Shown here piece by piece: positions 36,190 to 47,589 of a stretch of DNA of 64,000 bases. Source of the stretch: Heterocephalus glaber. Lineage: Eukaryota; Chordata; Mammalia; Rodentia; Bathyergidae. The position numbers and the translations under genes were made by a program. How positions within the stretch are numbered: the stretch's first letter is position 1; each line of letters opens with the position of its first letter. The stretch spans positions 12,569,468 through 12,633,467 of the forward strand of contig NW_004624781.1 of the NCBI RefSeq assembly GCF_000247695.1. The letters are read 5' to 3'. Under the pieces are notes generated by a model, which saw only the letters and a list, made by a program, of their open reading frames with translations, was not told the DNA's origin and made no database searches.

Positions 36190-36480
36190 GTGATTTTTCT
36201 GGATCATTCATTCATCCAAACATTTGCCTACTGCTCTCCAGAGACTGCTCCAGACACTTGGCCACAGAAGCGAAAGATATGGAACTGCAGCCCAAGACAG
36301 GGAGATAACAGAGTGAGGTGGAAACGGGCCAGAGCAGGGCATCAGGAAAGACCCCAGAGGAGGGGACATCCGAGCTGAATGTCAGGGGTGGATGAGAAGC
36401 TAGCAGAGGAGGAGGAAAGGCACAGGGTACAGGAATAGCCTGGGCAAAGGCCCAGTGGCAGGAGAATGGCCAAATCCAGG
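36190..36480 (+). mobile_element. Ancient repeat, L2-like
   Basis: ATTCATTCATCCAAACATTT at the start and GGAATAGCCTGGGCAAAGGC at the end; same type as 3,520-3,960. Confidence 0.4.
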
Positions 36481-37191
36481 ACTAACAGATGGCACTGTGT
36501 TCACACAAAGACGCCCCAAAGCTACCCTGTCTGCTCCAAGAGGCCCTGGGCCCTGCGAGGCTCTGTCTCTCCCCTACCCTGCCTCTCTGGCCACCACACT
36601 GTCACCCATATTCGTTCCCAAGCCCGCTGCAGGCACATATCCATGTGCTTAGTCTTGTGGGCAGCAGGGGGCAGCAGAGGCCCCAAGTGGACACCCTGTG
36701 CCAGCCCTGGACACAGCCCTGAGCAGGGCTCCTCAAGCATCAACACGCACTGGGATCCAGGGGACGAACCCAGTGGTAGACGGTGGCCCTGAGCTGAGCA
36801 ACCCAGGCTGGGGCCCAGGCTGCAGGTTCACAGAGCACTTTGGGGACAGGGCACAGCCCCGTCTCACTGTCAGAAGGAAATGGCCTCTTTTTTAGAATTT
36901 TCACCTGATCAAAAGCCCAAAACTTTCAGAAAATGAAGCCAAATTAAAAGAAAAATGCGATTTCTAAAAAGACACGCAAAACCTAACTCCCAGATTTGTA
37001 TTATCTGACAGACGCACGAGCTCAGCCAAATGGCACAGCCAGGCCAGCAGAGGGAGCGAAGAGGACAGGATGCAGAAAGACAAGACAGCAGGGCGCTCCC
37101 GGCAGCTGGGACGATGCCTGGGGCTTCAGGGGCACAGCAGGGAGAGGAAGAGCCAGGAGTCTGGGCGCCATGAATGTACTGCCCCCCCCCC

Positions 37192-37291
37192 NNNNNNNNN
37201 NNNNNNNNNNNNNNNNNNNNNNNNNNNNNNNNNNNNNNNNNNNNNNNNNNNNNNNNNNNNNNNNNNNNNNNNNNNNNNNNNNNNNNNNNNN
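37192..37291. other. Assembly gap (100 N)
   Basis: Exactly 100 N directly after a run of ten C, ending 23 bases from a FAM81A exon. A homopolymer or GC-rich sequencing failure is likely. Confidence 0.97.
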
Positions 37292-37313
37292 GTCCCCAGC
37301 ACCCGGACACCTA

Positions 37314-37457
<144 letters not shown>

Positions 37458-38021
37458 TCACGGGTGGATGGACGCACATCTCAGCGTTTTGTGCTTTGGG
37501 AAAAAATTAGATTGTTTAACCCATTTTTTTTTTCATAAGAGATTCCTTTTTAACAGTCACCCAACAAACATATACAGAGAACGGGGGGGTGGGGGCGGAC
37601 AGAGACAGGGAAGATAAAAAGGGACTGATTTTAGAGACCACTCCAGACTGAATTTCCCAATACAAACTAAGTACTTTATTTTTATTATTTTTCTTAATCA
37701 TGAGCCATTTGACTTTAAGTCTAATATTGCTGCACCCATAGGCTGAGTGTGAAGTGGGTTTCTTTTGTGTTTGTTTTGATGTTTTCTTTCTTATTGTTTT
37801 TTCAGTTTTGAATTCCTCTTTGATCTAAAGCTATCTAGGTATCTAAGGATTACTTGGCATTATTTAGAATTTTTAAGTCTTCGTTTTCAAGCAGTTACGT
37901 TTTTGTGGTTATTTTTATTAATTCTCCTCACACTGGCTTAATGATAAATATAGTCTGTTAACATTTAATATTTTGAATATGTTCAAGTTTGCTTTGTAGC
38001 GGATGATTGGTTTTTTGTTGA

Positions 38022-38185
38022 TGGTACTGGGGATTGGCATTGACCTACATTCTCCAGCCATTTTTTTATTTTTTATTTTGAGACAGGGTCTTGCTAAATT
38101 GTCCAGACTGGGCTTGGTATGTGTGATTCGCCTGCCTCAGCCCCTCAGAGTGCTGGGATCACAGGTGTGTGCCACCACAACTGAC
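38022..38185 (-). mobile_element. B1-ID composite SINE
   Basis: Reversed composite with a very short ID half (GGGGATTGGCATTGACCTAC). Confidence 0.85.
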
Positions 38186-38288
38186 TAAAAATACTTATTT
38201 GCTATTTGAGAAATGAAAGACTTAACATTATCTATTGCAATGTATTTGCTGAATCTATGATTCATTTTCTCTAGATCTTATTTATTTT

Positions 38289-38501
38289 TCTAGCACTAGA
38301 GATTGAACCCAGGGCCTCATGCACACTAGGCAAGTGCTCTACCACTGAGCTATCTTCCAGTCCTTTCTTATTTTTTTAATTTTAATTTTATTTTGAATCA
38401 GGGTCTCACTAGATAGGCTGTCAAAGCTGATCTTGAATTTGGAATCTTCCTGCCTCAGCCTCTCAAGTAGCTGGGATATAGGCATGTGCCACCACACTCA
38501 G
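38289..38501 (-). mobile_element. B1-ID composite SINE
   Basis: The ID half is the older subtype (AGGCAAGTGCTCTACCACTG), the linker TTTTAATTTTAATTTTATTT, then a diverged B1. Confidence 0.88.
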
Positions 38502-38754
38502 ATCTTATTTATTTTTGTCTACCACATCCCTGCAGCTGTCAAAGAGGAACAATGAATTCTCCCACTGTCAAACACTTTTATCAAGTTCTGCATGTAGCCG
38601 CCATTTTCTTTGGTATATCCGGAGGCATGGTAAAGTGTTTATTAACATCATATAGTAGCCTTCTTTACCCTATTTAGTGCCTACCCGATGTTAACACTGC
38701 GACTATGCTTTACAAATAATGAGGCAAAATTCCTCTTTGTGTTCATCGCTTGGT

Positions 38755-38878
38755 TAGATCACATACTGGGCATGGTCAATGCGCTGGAAGTATTAGCTCA
38801 CTGAATCGCTTGCTGAAAGCCGCATGGTTAATGAGTAGCAGAGCCAGGATTCAAACCCACGGAGTCTGGCTCCATAGA
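38755..38878 (-). mobile_element. MIR fragment
   Basis: The minus strand reads GGAGCCAGACTCCGTGGGTT then TGAATCCTGGCTCTGCTACT, the MIR 5' half. Confidence 0.55.
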
Positions 38879-39094
38879 AGGTCCTCTCATTTATGTTCTC
38901 AATGGGTGTTGCTTTGCTGTTGTTCTTCCATCTTCCCACCCTCACTGAGACTGGCTTGACCTGTTACCTGGGAAACGCTCCGGCCTTGTCTCTGTCATCC
39001 CATGAGCAGCCATTTTGTCCATTCCAGGCTTTGTCCTCACACAGCCCATAAAAACACAGCATGCTTTCATGGCTCCCACCCTCACTCTTCTTTT

Positions 39095-39255
39095 TTATGA
39101 TACTGGGGCCTGAACCCAAGGCCTTGACACTGAGCTACACTCCTGTCCCTTTTTATTTTTTATCTTGAGACGGGGTCTCTGTAAGTCACTAAATTGCTTA
39201 AACTGGCCTCAAACTTGCGACCCTTCTGCCTCAGCCTCCCAAGTGCTGTCACTAC
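39095..39255 (-). mobile_element. B1-ID composite SINE, truncated
   Basis: The B1 half ends early after CTCAGCCTCCCAAGTGCTG. Confidence 0.82.
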
Positions 39256-39405
39256 ACCTTTACTATTCAACACCAGAAGGGAACTGCTTTGCTCTCCACC
39301 CTCACTAACTAGGCTTTGCTAAAATATCTTGATATTTCTAGTTGGGCTATAATTATAATTCTGCTTGCAGAATGTCTCATATTTCAGTGTTTTGTTGTTT
39401 GGTTG

Positions 39406-39486
39406 GTTTTTTCAGTACTGGGGTTCAAACTCAGGACCTTGTGCTTGCGAGGCAGGCATGGTGCCACTGAGCTAAATCCCCAGCCC
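39406..39486 (-). mobile_element. ID-type SINE
   Basis: Reversed, with GCTTGCGAGGCAGGCATGGT middle. Confidence 0.92.
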
Positions 39487-39489
39487 TGG

Positions 39490-40560
39490 TTTTTACTTAT
39501 TAAGGTTTTGGTTACGTAGTCCCAAGTATTTATCAATATCTATTCACACAAAACCACAAAGGTCTTTTTTAAAGGACCATCAATTACCGTTTAACTTTTC
39601 CCTCTCATTTGTCTCTGTCTGGCATTTTTAGAGTCATTTTCCCAGTTGAGGAATCAGACCAGGCCCTGAGGAAAGCCTCCCCCTCCCACCAGGTGATAAA
39701 CTTCCTTCCTCGGCCCAGGGCGAGGAATGTGGACAGGAAGTGGAGCACTTGGCTTAAAGGGCTTTCCTCTCAGCAACCTTGACCTTCAAGGCTGTCAGGA
39801 AATGGTAAGGTTCTTCCTGGGGAGGACCTTGGCTTTTGGTGCTTAGAAGCATGTAAGATTTTTTCTTCACCTTTGGAATTCAGGAATTTTATCAGACTAT
39901 ACCTGGTGTTGGCTTTTTTTAATCCGTCGACTCCCTTTCTCTCCTCCTCGTGGAAGCCCTGTTGCCCAAGTCCCCCAGCTCCTAGATCTTGTCCAGCAAG
40001 GCTTCCCCATTCCCTCCTTCTGCTTGCAATCTCTGCATTTAGTGCTGAGGACTCAGGAAGTTCTTCTCCTTTGTCTTGAGGGCAGAAAATTCATTGTGAT
40101 TCATCTGCTTGACTTTTCAAAATTTAAATTCAAGAAAGAAATTGTGCGTGGTACCAGAACCTCCCAAATGTGTGGATTTGTTTGTTTACAGGGCACCTGT
40201 GGCTTAGACACTGGGACTGAGGTCTTTCTTCTTCCCCCAACCACTGGGCCCGCTGGGTGGGACATGGCCGTCTTTTCCCAGTGCTTTAAGTAAGGGCTCA
40301 TGGGACCCCAGAGGCGCATGCAGCGACAGGAGAAGCGCCAGGAAAAGGTCTCTCACCTCGTGCCCTCCTCTGCCCCCCAGCTCATAGACAGCGGGGTCAC
40401 AGCCCTCTCCACGGCCCTTCCTCACCCCCACAGCGTTCAGCCTGCCTCAGCCTTGCAGGAGGAAGCAACAAAACCTTAGGTCCCAGGCCTGCGGCTGTCC
40501 AAATCCTTCCCTTACGTCCTGCTCCAGTACAGGGATTTCGGGCAAATCCTGCTTACTGGT
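39490..40560. other. Intron, nothing recognised
   Basis: About 1 kb with no interspersed repeat. Moderately GC-rich at 39,660-39,850 and 40,290-40,500. Confidence 0.5.
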
Positions 40561-40564
40561 TGTG

Positions 40565-40665
40565 TTGTTTTGTTTTGTTTTGTTTTTTGGTTCTGGGGAT
40601 CTCGAACTTGGGACCTTGTGCTTGTGAGACAGGCGGCAGAACCACTGAGCTAAATCCCTGGCTCC
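40565..40665 (-). mobile_element. ID-type SINE
   Basis: TGCTTACTG at both flanks; GTTTT-repeat tail. Confidence 0.93.
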
Positions 40666-41599
40666 TGCTTACTGTTTATTTGGAGAAATCTGATGGTTTC
40701 TGATAATACAATCTGCAGTCCCATTGCAAAAGAACAGGCAAGCCCACTCCCAAACAATGCAACCATCCTCACATTATTTCTATGTGCCCTTCCCTCAACT
40801 GTTTTCTTTGAGGCGTAATATACAGAAAAGTGCATCTATGAATTTTTTAAGGGATTTTTCAAACTTCCTCACCAAAAACCAGTAATTAGGAACGTGAATA
40901 TCCTGTGTGCTCCTTACTGGAGGCCTGGTAGGGGCCATTCTGGACAGAGGGACATTGACAGCACAAAGTTTCCCACTGAAAGGCATCTGGAAGACCTGTC
41001 TGTTATTTCCGGTAGTTTCCAGCTTTTTCTCAATGAGCCTGCTCTAGGAAGAAGAATGCAGACTCGTTACAATCACCTGTGAATGACACAACCTTAGTCA
41101 TCCGGAGCTGTTCCTGCGAGAAGCCCTCGGAGGTGACTAATCCGGCTGGCGCTCTCTCCTCGCTAATGCAGCGCTCCCTATAGGCCACAGGTAATAGAAG
41201 GTAACATCCATCGTTCTGTATGGAAAGCTTCAAACCTTTGCCTATAATTAGGCATAAAACCTGTGTTTCAAGCGCCTTTGGGGTCCATCAGCATCACCCA
41301 GGTGGCTTGTTTCACATGCGGAACCCCACGTCCCATAGCCCAAAACCAAAGCAAGGAAACAGGCCAGGAATGTGGCTGTCCGGGCCCACGGACCACACCG
41401 GAATGGTGCTTCGTTCCATGCCACAGAAACAGCAAAGGCTACAACCGCTCTTACTTCCTTTGGGTTGTTTTTCAATCACTTAACAAAGAAAATGGAAAGA
41501 AACTCACAGACAAGGAGCTAAAAATAGTTAACATTTCTTAAAAGGTTCGACTTATCTAGTAAGCAAGGAGACAGGAAATCAGCCATACCATTATCGTGG

Positions 41600-41712
41600 A
41601 CCTCTCTAGCGGAGGGCGGTGGGGTGCCAGGGGCCCTATGAGAGCTCTGTGTATTTTCTGCTCAGTTTTGCTGTGAACCTATGACTGCTCAAAAACCATA
41701 AAATCTATTTCT
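41600..41712 (+). mobile_element. Ancient L1 3' end
   Basis: ATTTTCTGCTCAGTTTTGCT then GTGAACCTATGACTGCTC, a well-known old L1 3' UTR ending. Confidence 0.6.
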
Positions 41713-41727
41713 GACTTGTATTTTTTT

Positions 41728-41857
41728 CTTTTATTGCAGTGCTGAAGATTAAACCCAAGGTCTTATGCATATTAATTTTTTTTTCAGTGCTTAGGATCCA
41801 CTTCAGGGTTTCCTGCAAGCCAGGCAAGCACTCTACTACTGCATCATACCCCAGCCC
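41728..41857 (-). mobile_element. Old ID-like SINE remnants
   Basis: Two stacked, diverged reversed heads (GCAGTGCTGAAGATTAAACC; CAGTGCTTAGGATCCACTTC). Confidence 0.5.
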
Positions 41858-41873
41858 TACTGTGCATATTAAT

Positions 41874-41962
41874 TTTTTTTTTTTTTTTGGTACCAGGGAT
41901 ATAACTTGGGACCTTGCGCTTTCCAGGCAGGCAGCAGAACCAATGAGGTAAATCCCTGGCCC
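41874..41962 (-). mobile_element. ID-type SINE
   Basis: TGTGCATATTAATTT is repeated exactly on both sides. Confidence 0.94.
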
Positions 41963-42048
41963 TGTGCATATTAATTTAATCATATGCCTTTTCACTGAGC
42001 TACATCCCCAGCCCAAAGTCCATTTTTTAAAAATCGTATCATCTCTAC

Positions 42049-42130
42049 GGCTGGGGATGTAGCTCAGTGGTGCAGAGGCCTGCCTTCCAAGCGCAAGTTC
42101 ATGAGTTCTATCCCCTGTACCCCCCCAAAA
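42049..42130 (+). mobile_element. ID-type SINE
   Basis: Flanks AAAATCGTATCATCTCTAC and AAAATCATATTATCTTTAC; a C-rich junction replaces the usual GGTACC end. Confidence 0.92.
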
Positions 42131-42437
42131 AATCATATTATCTTTACTTATTAAAGAAGCAAATATATTTAATTTATAATACTAAAAAGTACAACAAAAA
42201 TCAGAAAGCCCAGTTGGCCTTTCCTGAAACAATTTCTCTGGAAAAGCAATCCAACAAAGTATAATCATAATCTTCATAACTGTTGACCCAAGAACTCTGG
42301 TTCTTAGAATTCATCTTAAAGGAAAAAAAAAAAATAAGAGAAACATCAAAAATTGTATGCGCAAAGATATCTTCATAATGTGGGACACATATGAAGTATT
42401 TCACAAGGTGCACTGTTATACAAACACTAGGAGGATG

Positions 42438-42526
42438 GGCTGGGGATTTAGCTCAGTGGTTTCGCCGCCTGCTGCGCAAGTGCAAGGACCCGAGTTCGAT
42501 CCCCGGTACTAAAAACAAAAACAAAA
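42438..42526 (+). mobile_element. ID-type SINE, near consensus
   Basis: CAAACACTAGGAGG is repeated exactly on both sides. Body GCCGCCTGCTGCGCAAGTGC with intact A and B boxes. Confidence 0.97.
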
Positions 42527-42988
42527 ACAAACACTAGGAGGTTCAGGGAGGACTTTTAAAAATAAGGGGAAATGTGTACAATTTAATATAGAACAAAAAG
42601 AGAGGGCACAAAGCACAGCATGATTCCACCTGTGCACTAAGGCCCTTATAAAGTACAAGACTGTTAACATTTTGCTTATCTTTAGAGTGATATTACAGTA
42701 CAAAACGTTAATTTTATAACCAGAAAAAAGTGGTTTTTAAAGGCTTACAAATAAGAAAAGCCCCTTTATCTTTCTTATGCGGATGAATAAGTATTGTATC
42801 AAAAGTGCCCAGAAGAATATAGAAAAGAATCACATGAGTTACAGTGTTCGCATTACTAAGAAGTTAGGTGAAAGCAGAAATCTAGAATGAGGCCTTAGAA
42901 AAACAGCCCCTCTGGAAAGCTGGTAACGCGCACTCATTGGTCATTTTGGAAAAGTATGTCCTCATGATGCATGGATTTAAGAAAGGTC

Positions 42989-43096
42989 AAGCTGGGTGTG
43001 GGGCACACACGGTGATCCTAGCACTCGGGAGCCTGAGGCAGGAGGATCACTGAGGTCAGCCTGAACTACACAGCGAGACCTGTCTCAAAAAAAAAG
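42989..43096 (+). mobile_element. B1 SINE
   Basis: GCTGGGTGTGGGGCACACAC head; one arm. Confidence 0.9.
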
Positions 43097-43454
43097 TCAT
43101 AGCCTTAACTACATCATCAGTTCTCCATTACTGTCAAATCGAGGGGCTGTTTCAGCCACAGAGCATGCAGAGCTCCCAACATGCCTATAAGGAGCTTGGC
43201 AGCCACAGGGAAAGACCACAGGGTGGGTGCTCGGATGGCTGGGGACATCCCATAAACATGCTCCACACAGGCCGAGGGGAGAGTTCAGCCAGCCTCCTGG
43301 AAAAGGAGACGGCCAAGTCTTCTCTTATTTTTGCTAAGACTTCGTCTATCTTTAAAGAACCTCCCTTCTCAAAAGAGCACAGAGCAGGGACTCCCTGTAA
43401 GGCTGTTTATACAAAGCTGGTGACATCTTCTCTGGTCCTCAATAAGGCAGACAT

Positions 43455-43651
43455 TAGCAAACCGTGGTGGCACACGCCTATTATCCCAACACTCTGGGAA
43501 GCTGAGGCAGGAGGATTGAAAATTCAATAACAGCCCAAGCAATTTGGCAACTTAAGACACTGTCTCAAAATAAAATTTTTAAAAAGGGCTGGGAATGTAG
43601 CTCAGTGTGAAGGCCCAGGGTTCAATCCCTGGTACTGCAAACAAAACAACA
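43455..43651 (+). mobile_element. B1-ID composite SINE
   Basis: B1 half, linker AAAATAAAATTTTTAAAAAG, ID half with GTGTGAAGGCCCAGGGTTCA. Confidence 0.9.
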
Positions 43652-44002
43652 ATCATGCCTGTGAATAGAATGGAACAAATATCCAGATTCCTGTGAATTT
43701 ACTATCTCTTCCTCCTTGACTAGCGGCAAGTCTGGTGAGTAAACAAAATGAATTTGGATGCTAATCACCTATTCCTGCTGCTGGGGGATTACAGTGGGGC
43801 CAGTTCCCTCAGCTGCAGGCTGAAATTTCACCTTCCGGTAAAATACAGGAAGTGCAATAGTCAAAAAACTCTCTCCTCTTCGGAGTGCTAGGTGCACACT
43901 GAAGCAATTTCCTCTCTGTCCAACTCCACGCTCACATCCTTGTCTACGCCTCTGCTTTGCCGTGTTTTTGTTGTTGCTGTTTCTTGTTTTGGTTTGGTGT
44001 TT

Positions 44003-44075
44003 GAGGGGGGGACTGAACCCCACTCCCCTTGCATAGGCTAGGCAAGCGCTCACCACTGAGCTACACCTCGGGCCC
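44003..44075 (-). mobile_element. ID-like SINE, older subtype
   Basis: Reversed, AGGCTAGGCAAGCGCTCACC and CACTGAGCTACACCTCGGGC. Confidence 0.75.
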
Positions 44076-44079
44076 TGTT

Positions 44080-44750
44080 TTGACGTCTTACTAAAGCCCC
44101 ATACAGCAGGCATCATCTGAGTTCTGAGAATTCTTCCGCAGTCCACTTGCCAATTATTAAACAACCAGACTGTGTATCATCTATTGGGTTAGATGAAACC
44201 GTTTCCCATAACCCAACTAGTCAAAGCCAGTGTCCCAAGCTAGCAGGACACTGAAATCTAAGCACAGGGAAACTAGGAGGAGATCTGCAGATTCCAAGCA
44301 GACCCACCTGGCCAGTCCCCCAAAACTAGAGCCCTAAGTGGGCCTGGAGGCTTGAGACCATTTCTCCAAGCCCACAACTCATAACCAACGAAAGCGTCAT
44401 GGACTACTAACCAGGATCTGGGCTTCAGGAAGTGGTAAAAGTGGTTTGCTTAAACCAAAGCCAGTTGGGTAATCCAGACATGTATAATTCATAGCTGACT
44501 ATATTACCTCTTCTAAATTTATAATGATGATAATTTATGGAAAGTTTATGAGGAATAAATTATTGATGACATACTCCATATCACAAGGCAAACTGCTAAT
44601 GGGTGAGGATGTCTTAAAACAATAGATTTTCCCAACTAACATCTGTCAAGCTCTTTCTATCTTCTAGCACGGAAGAGTCATCTGTCTTCACTTTGGAATC
44701 TGCTCATAGAAGACAGCTACTAACTAGGGGGCTCCAGAGAGGCCAAGGAA
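44080..44750. other. Intron, nothing recognised
   Basis: Single-copy-looking intron DNA without repeats. Confidence 0.5.
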
Positions 44751-44754
44751 AAGG

Positions 44755-44945
44755 ACCTGGAGACTTGGATCACAAAACATTTTTGGAACTCATACTATGT
44801 GCTAGACACTGAAGTAAGTATGAAAAACAAAAATTAAAATGCAGTTCTAGCTCTTCAAGATCACACAAGCCAGTGGTGTGATAAGAGAATTACTTTTTCC
44901 CCTGTGTATAAAGTGTGTTCAGAGCTATGTGATAGAGAGTGGTAA
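44755..44945 (+). mobile_element. Ancient repeat, L2/MIR-like
   Basis: GAACTCATACTATGTGCTAG then ACACTGAAGTAAGTATG is the common dispersed phrase of these families. Confidence 0.45.
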
Positions 44946-45160
44946 AGACTTATCCATGTACATTCACCAAAGATGAGTAGATCTCACGTTGATTGGCTGG
45001 CTCAGGAGCCTCGAGAGAACGGTGCACATTCAGAATTGGCTTCAGCTTTAGTTTGCAACACAAAATCAGCCGCAGTGATGATTCTCACAAAGCAAATACC
45101 TAAAAAATTTTACCCAGTGAATGAAAAACAAATATAAATCAGTAATAAAAATAACAATAG

Positions 45161-45352
45161 CTAGTCTTGGTGCCCATGTCTGTAATCCCATCACTATTGG
45201 AGGCTGAGCTGGAGGATCTCAAGTTCAAGCCTAGCCTGGGCAATTCAGTGATTTAACAAGACCCTGTCTCAAAAAGGGGCTGGGAGGTTGGGATGTAGCT
45301 GAGTGCAAAGGTCCTGGGTTCCAGCCACAGCATGCTCCCCCCCTCAAAAAAA
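45161..45352 (+). mobile_element. B1-ID composite SINE
   Basis: The ID half has GAGTGCAAAGGTCCTGGGTT and a CCCCCC interruption before the A tail. Confidence 0.88.
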
Positions 45353-45364
45353 GTCAGGCAATAT

Positions 45365-45470
45365 GGGCTGGGGATTTAGCTCAGTGGTGCTGCCACCTGC
45401 CTTGAAAGCACAAGGTCATGAGTTTGATCCCTGGTACCAAAAAAACCCACAAAAACACACACACATAAAA
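45365..45470 (+). mobile_element. ID-type SINE
   Basis: AAAAAGTCAGGCAAT on both sides; inserted in the A tail of the preceding composite. Confidence 0.95.
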
Positions 45471-45674
45471 AAAGTCAGGCAATTCATTGCAGAATTCATT
45501 AACAATGTGCAGACAAAAAAGTACACCTTTTACAGGGAGGTACAGTTCGAATATCTTCACACCTCTTGTCTTAAATATGAAACTCTCACCTTTGTATAAC
45601 ACTTACCCTCCCAATTTTTATATTACTGATAAAGACTTTTTTTTACTACTCTTTAATTCTTACTGTACATCACT

Positions 45675-45990
45675 GTTATGGATTAAATGTGCGTGTCCCC
45701 CTAAAATTCCTATGTTGCAATCCCACCCTCCAATGTGATGGTGTTAGGAGGCGGGGCCTCTGGGAAGTTTTAGGTCATAGGGGTGGAGCCCTCGCCAATG
45801 CAATCAGTGCCCTCTAGGAGGGAGACCCAGAGCTTGCTTCTCTGTGCTCTCTACCAGGCAAGGACACAAGAAGTCAGCCAACTACCAACCGGGAAGCAGG
45901 GTCTTGGATCTTGAACTTCTAGAACTGTGAAAAATACATTTCTGTCACTTAAGCCACACAGTCATAGCAGCCCACACTGACTAAGACAAC
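45675..45990 (+). mobile_element. MaLR-type LTR
   Basis: Starts TTATGGATTAAATGTGCGTG, contains GTGTTAGGAGGCGGGGCCTC and ends AGCAGCCCACACTGACTAAG, in LTR order with no internal region. Confidence 0.65.
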
Positions 45991-46462
45991 CATCATTTCA
46001 TGTTGATGAATTCTAGCTATGGTGTAATAACGCTGTCACATCAAGCATCCTGACTTTGCTCATGTTTGGGTAGACATGCTTAGTTTTACAATGTAGCAAA
46101 ATCCATATAATTAGTACTCCCTAGTGAAGTCTTAAATTTCTAAACTTTCTTACTACTACTTTAATATGGTATGTGGCTATTACCATGTATAAAAAAAGTA
46201 GACACTCAAATAGCCAAAGTAAGTTTTTTTGCCAAAGTTAGATTTTATTCAGTTTTCCTTCTTTGCAGTGGAAATCATCTTCTCATTTGCAAAATTTGCA
46301 TACTCTAAAAATACATATAAATGGAAGAGTGCTGTCAGGGTAAGGCAAGAATAATCACTACATAAAATGTGTTTCACATGTTGGAAAAACAACAAAATTG
46401 CAATTGCTTTAAAGCCCACTGCATTGTAAACTGTCCCCAGGATGTCTTACAGAAATATGTTT

Positions 46463-46664
46463 GTGCTAGGAGTGGTGGTGCACGCCTGTAATCTCCACTA
46501 TTCGTGAGGCTGAGGCAGGAATACCACAAATTTGAGCCCAGTCTGGTCAACTTATTGAGGCCCTGTCTCAAAATTAAAGTTTAAAAGAGGGGTGGGGATG
46601 TAGCTGAGAGATACTCTACTTGCCTAGCATATGTGAGGCTCTGGGTTCAATCCTCAGTATTGGG
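46463..46664 (+). mobile_element. B1-ID composite SINE
   Basis: The ID half is of the older subtype (CTACTTGCCTAGCATATGTG); GGGAGA-rich tail. Confidence 0.9.
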
Positions 46665-47189
46665 ATGGTTGGGGGAAGGAGAGGGAGAGGGAGAAGGGAA
46701 AGAAAGATATTTGGGGAACAATGAAGCATAAAATGACCGGTGACTTTGGTGTCCAAGATTTGCTTGTTAATAACCCTAATTATCAAAGCAGTCCAAGTGA
46801 ACTTTCATCAAAAGAAAGATGGGTCAGAGCAAACTCACTGAGAACTAAAGCTAGAACTAACTAGTGTGATGAACAAGTTCTTCCTGAAGGAGAGTTTGTT
46901 ACATAAAATTGAGGTGATTACAGAAAATTAAAGCTCTAGAAAAGCTCCGTAGCAGCAAAGTAGAAAAGATAAAGATGCCCATTTTTGGAGTTTAATGCCT
47001 AGCTTTGATCTCAGCACTGCCATTGACTAGTCTTGAGATTTCCAGCCACTTTGCTGAGTCCATGTGGAAAGGATGCACTTTGCAGAGAGCATCTCTTCTA
47101 GTCCTTCTTGCTCCTAGTGAATCTACACCCAGCACCAGTCTAAATGGAGCATTTATTTACTTACTAAATACTTGTTCAAGATGGCGTCA

Positions 47190-47490
47190 GTCATGCTGAA
47201 TCTTAATCCTCAATGGCAGTGTTAAGAGGTGGGGGCTCTGAGGAGGTGACTGGGCCATCAAACAGCACCCTGGCGAACAGAGAATAGATCAGGGCTTTCT
47301 AAGACAGGCTTGTGGGAGGGAGGCCACACCCTGCCACATGAGGATGCAGCCCATGTCCTTCCGTCCCCGGGGGATGCAGCCAGAAGCCACATCAGCCACC
47401 AGAGCCTGGGGCAGAGAAATTCTGCTGTTTATAAATTATTCACTCCCAGATGTTTTATTGTAACAGCGCAGTGGAGTGCAACAGCATTCA
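47190..47490 (+). mobile_element. MaLR-type LTR
   Basis: GTTAAGAGGTGGGGGCTCTG near the start and TTTATAAATTATTCACTCCC then TTTTATTGTAACAGCGCAGT at the end. Confidence 0.6.
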
Positions 47491-47589
47491 TAGGGTTTGC
47501 CTCCCATACTGTGCCTCACAATGCAAAGATGAGTAAGATGTGGCTCTTCCGTTTGGAAAAATTCACAACCTAACGGAGGAAATGGACTT

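Noticed and set aside
42438..42526. tRNA-like sequences with A and B boxes
   Set aside because: The cloverleaf is not complete, an A tail and target duplications are present, and dozens of copies exist; these are ID SINEs, not tRNA genes.
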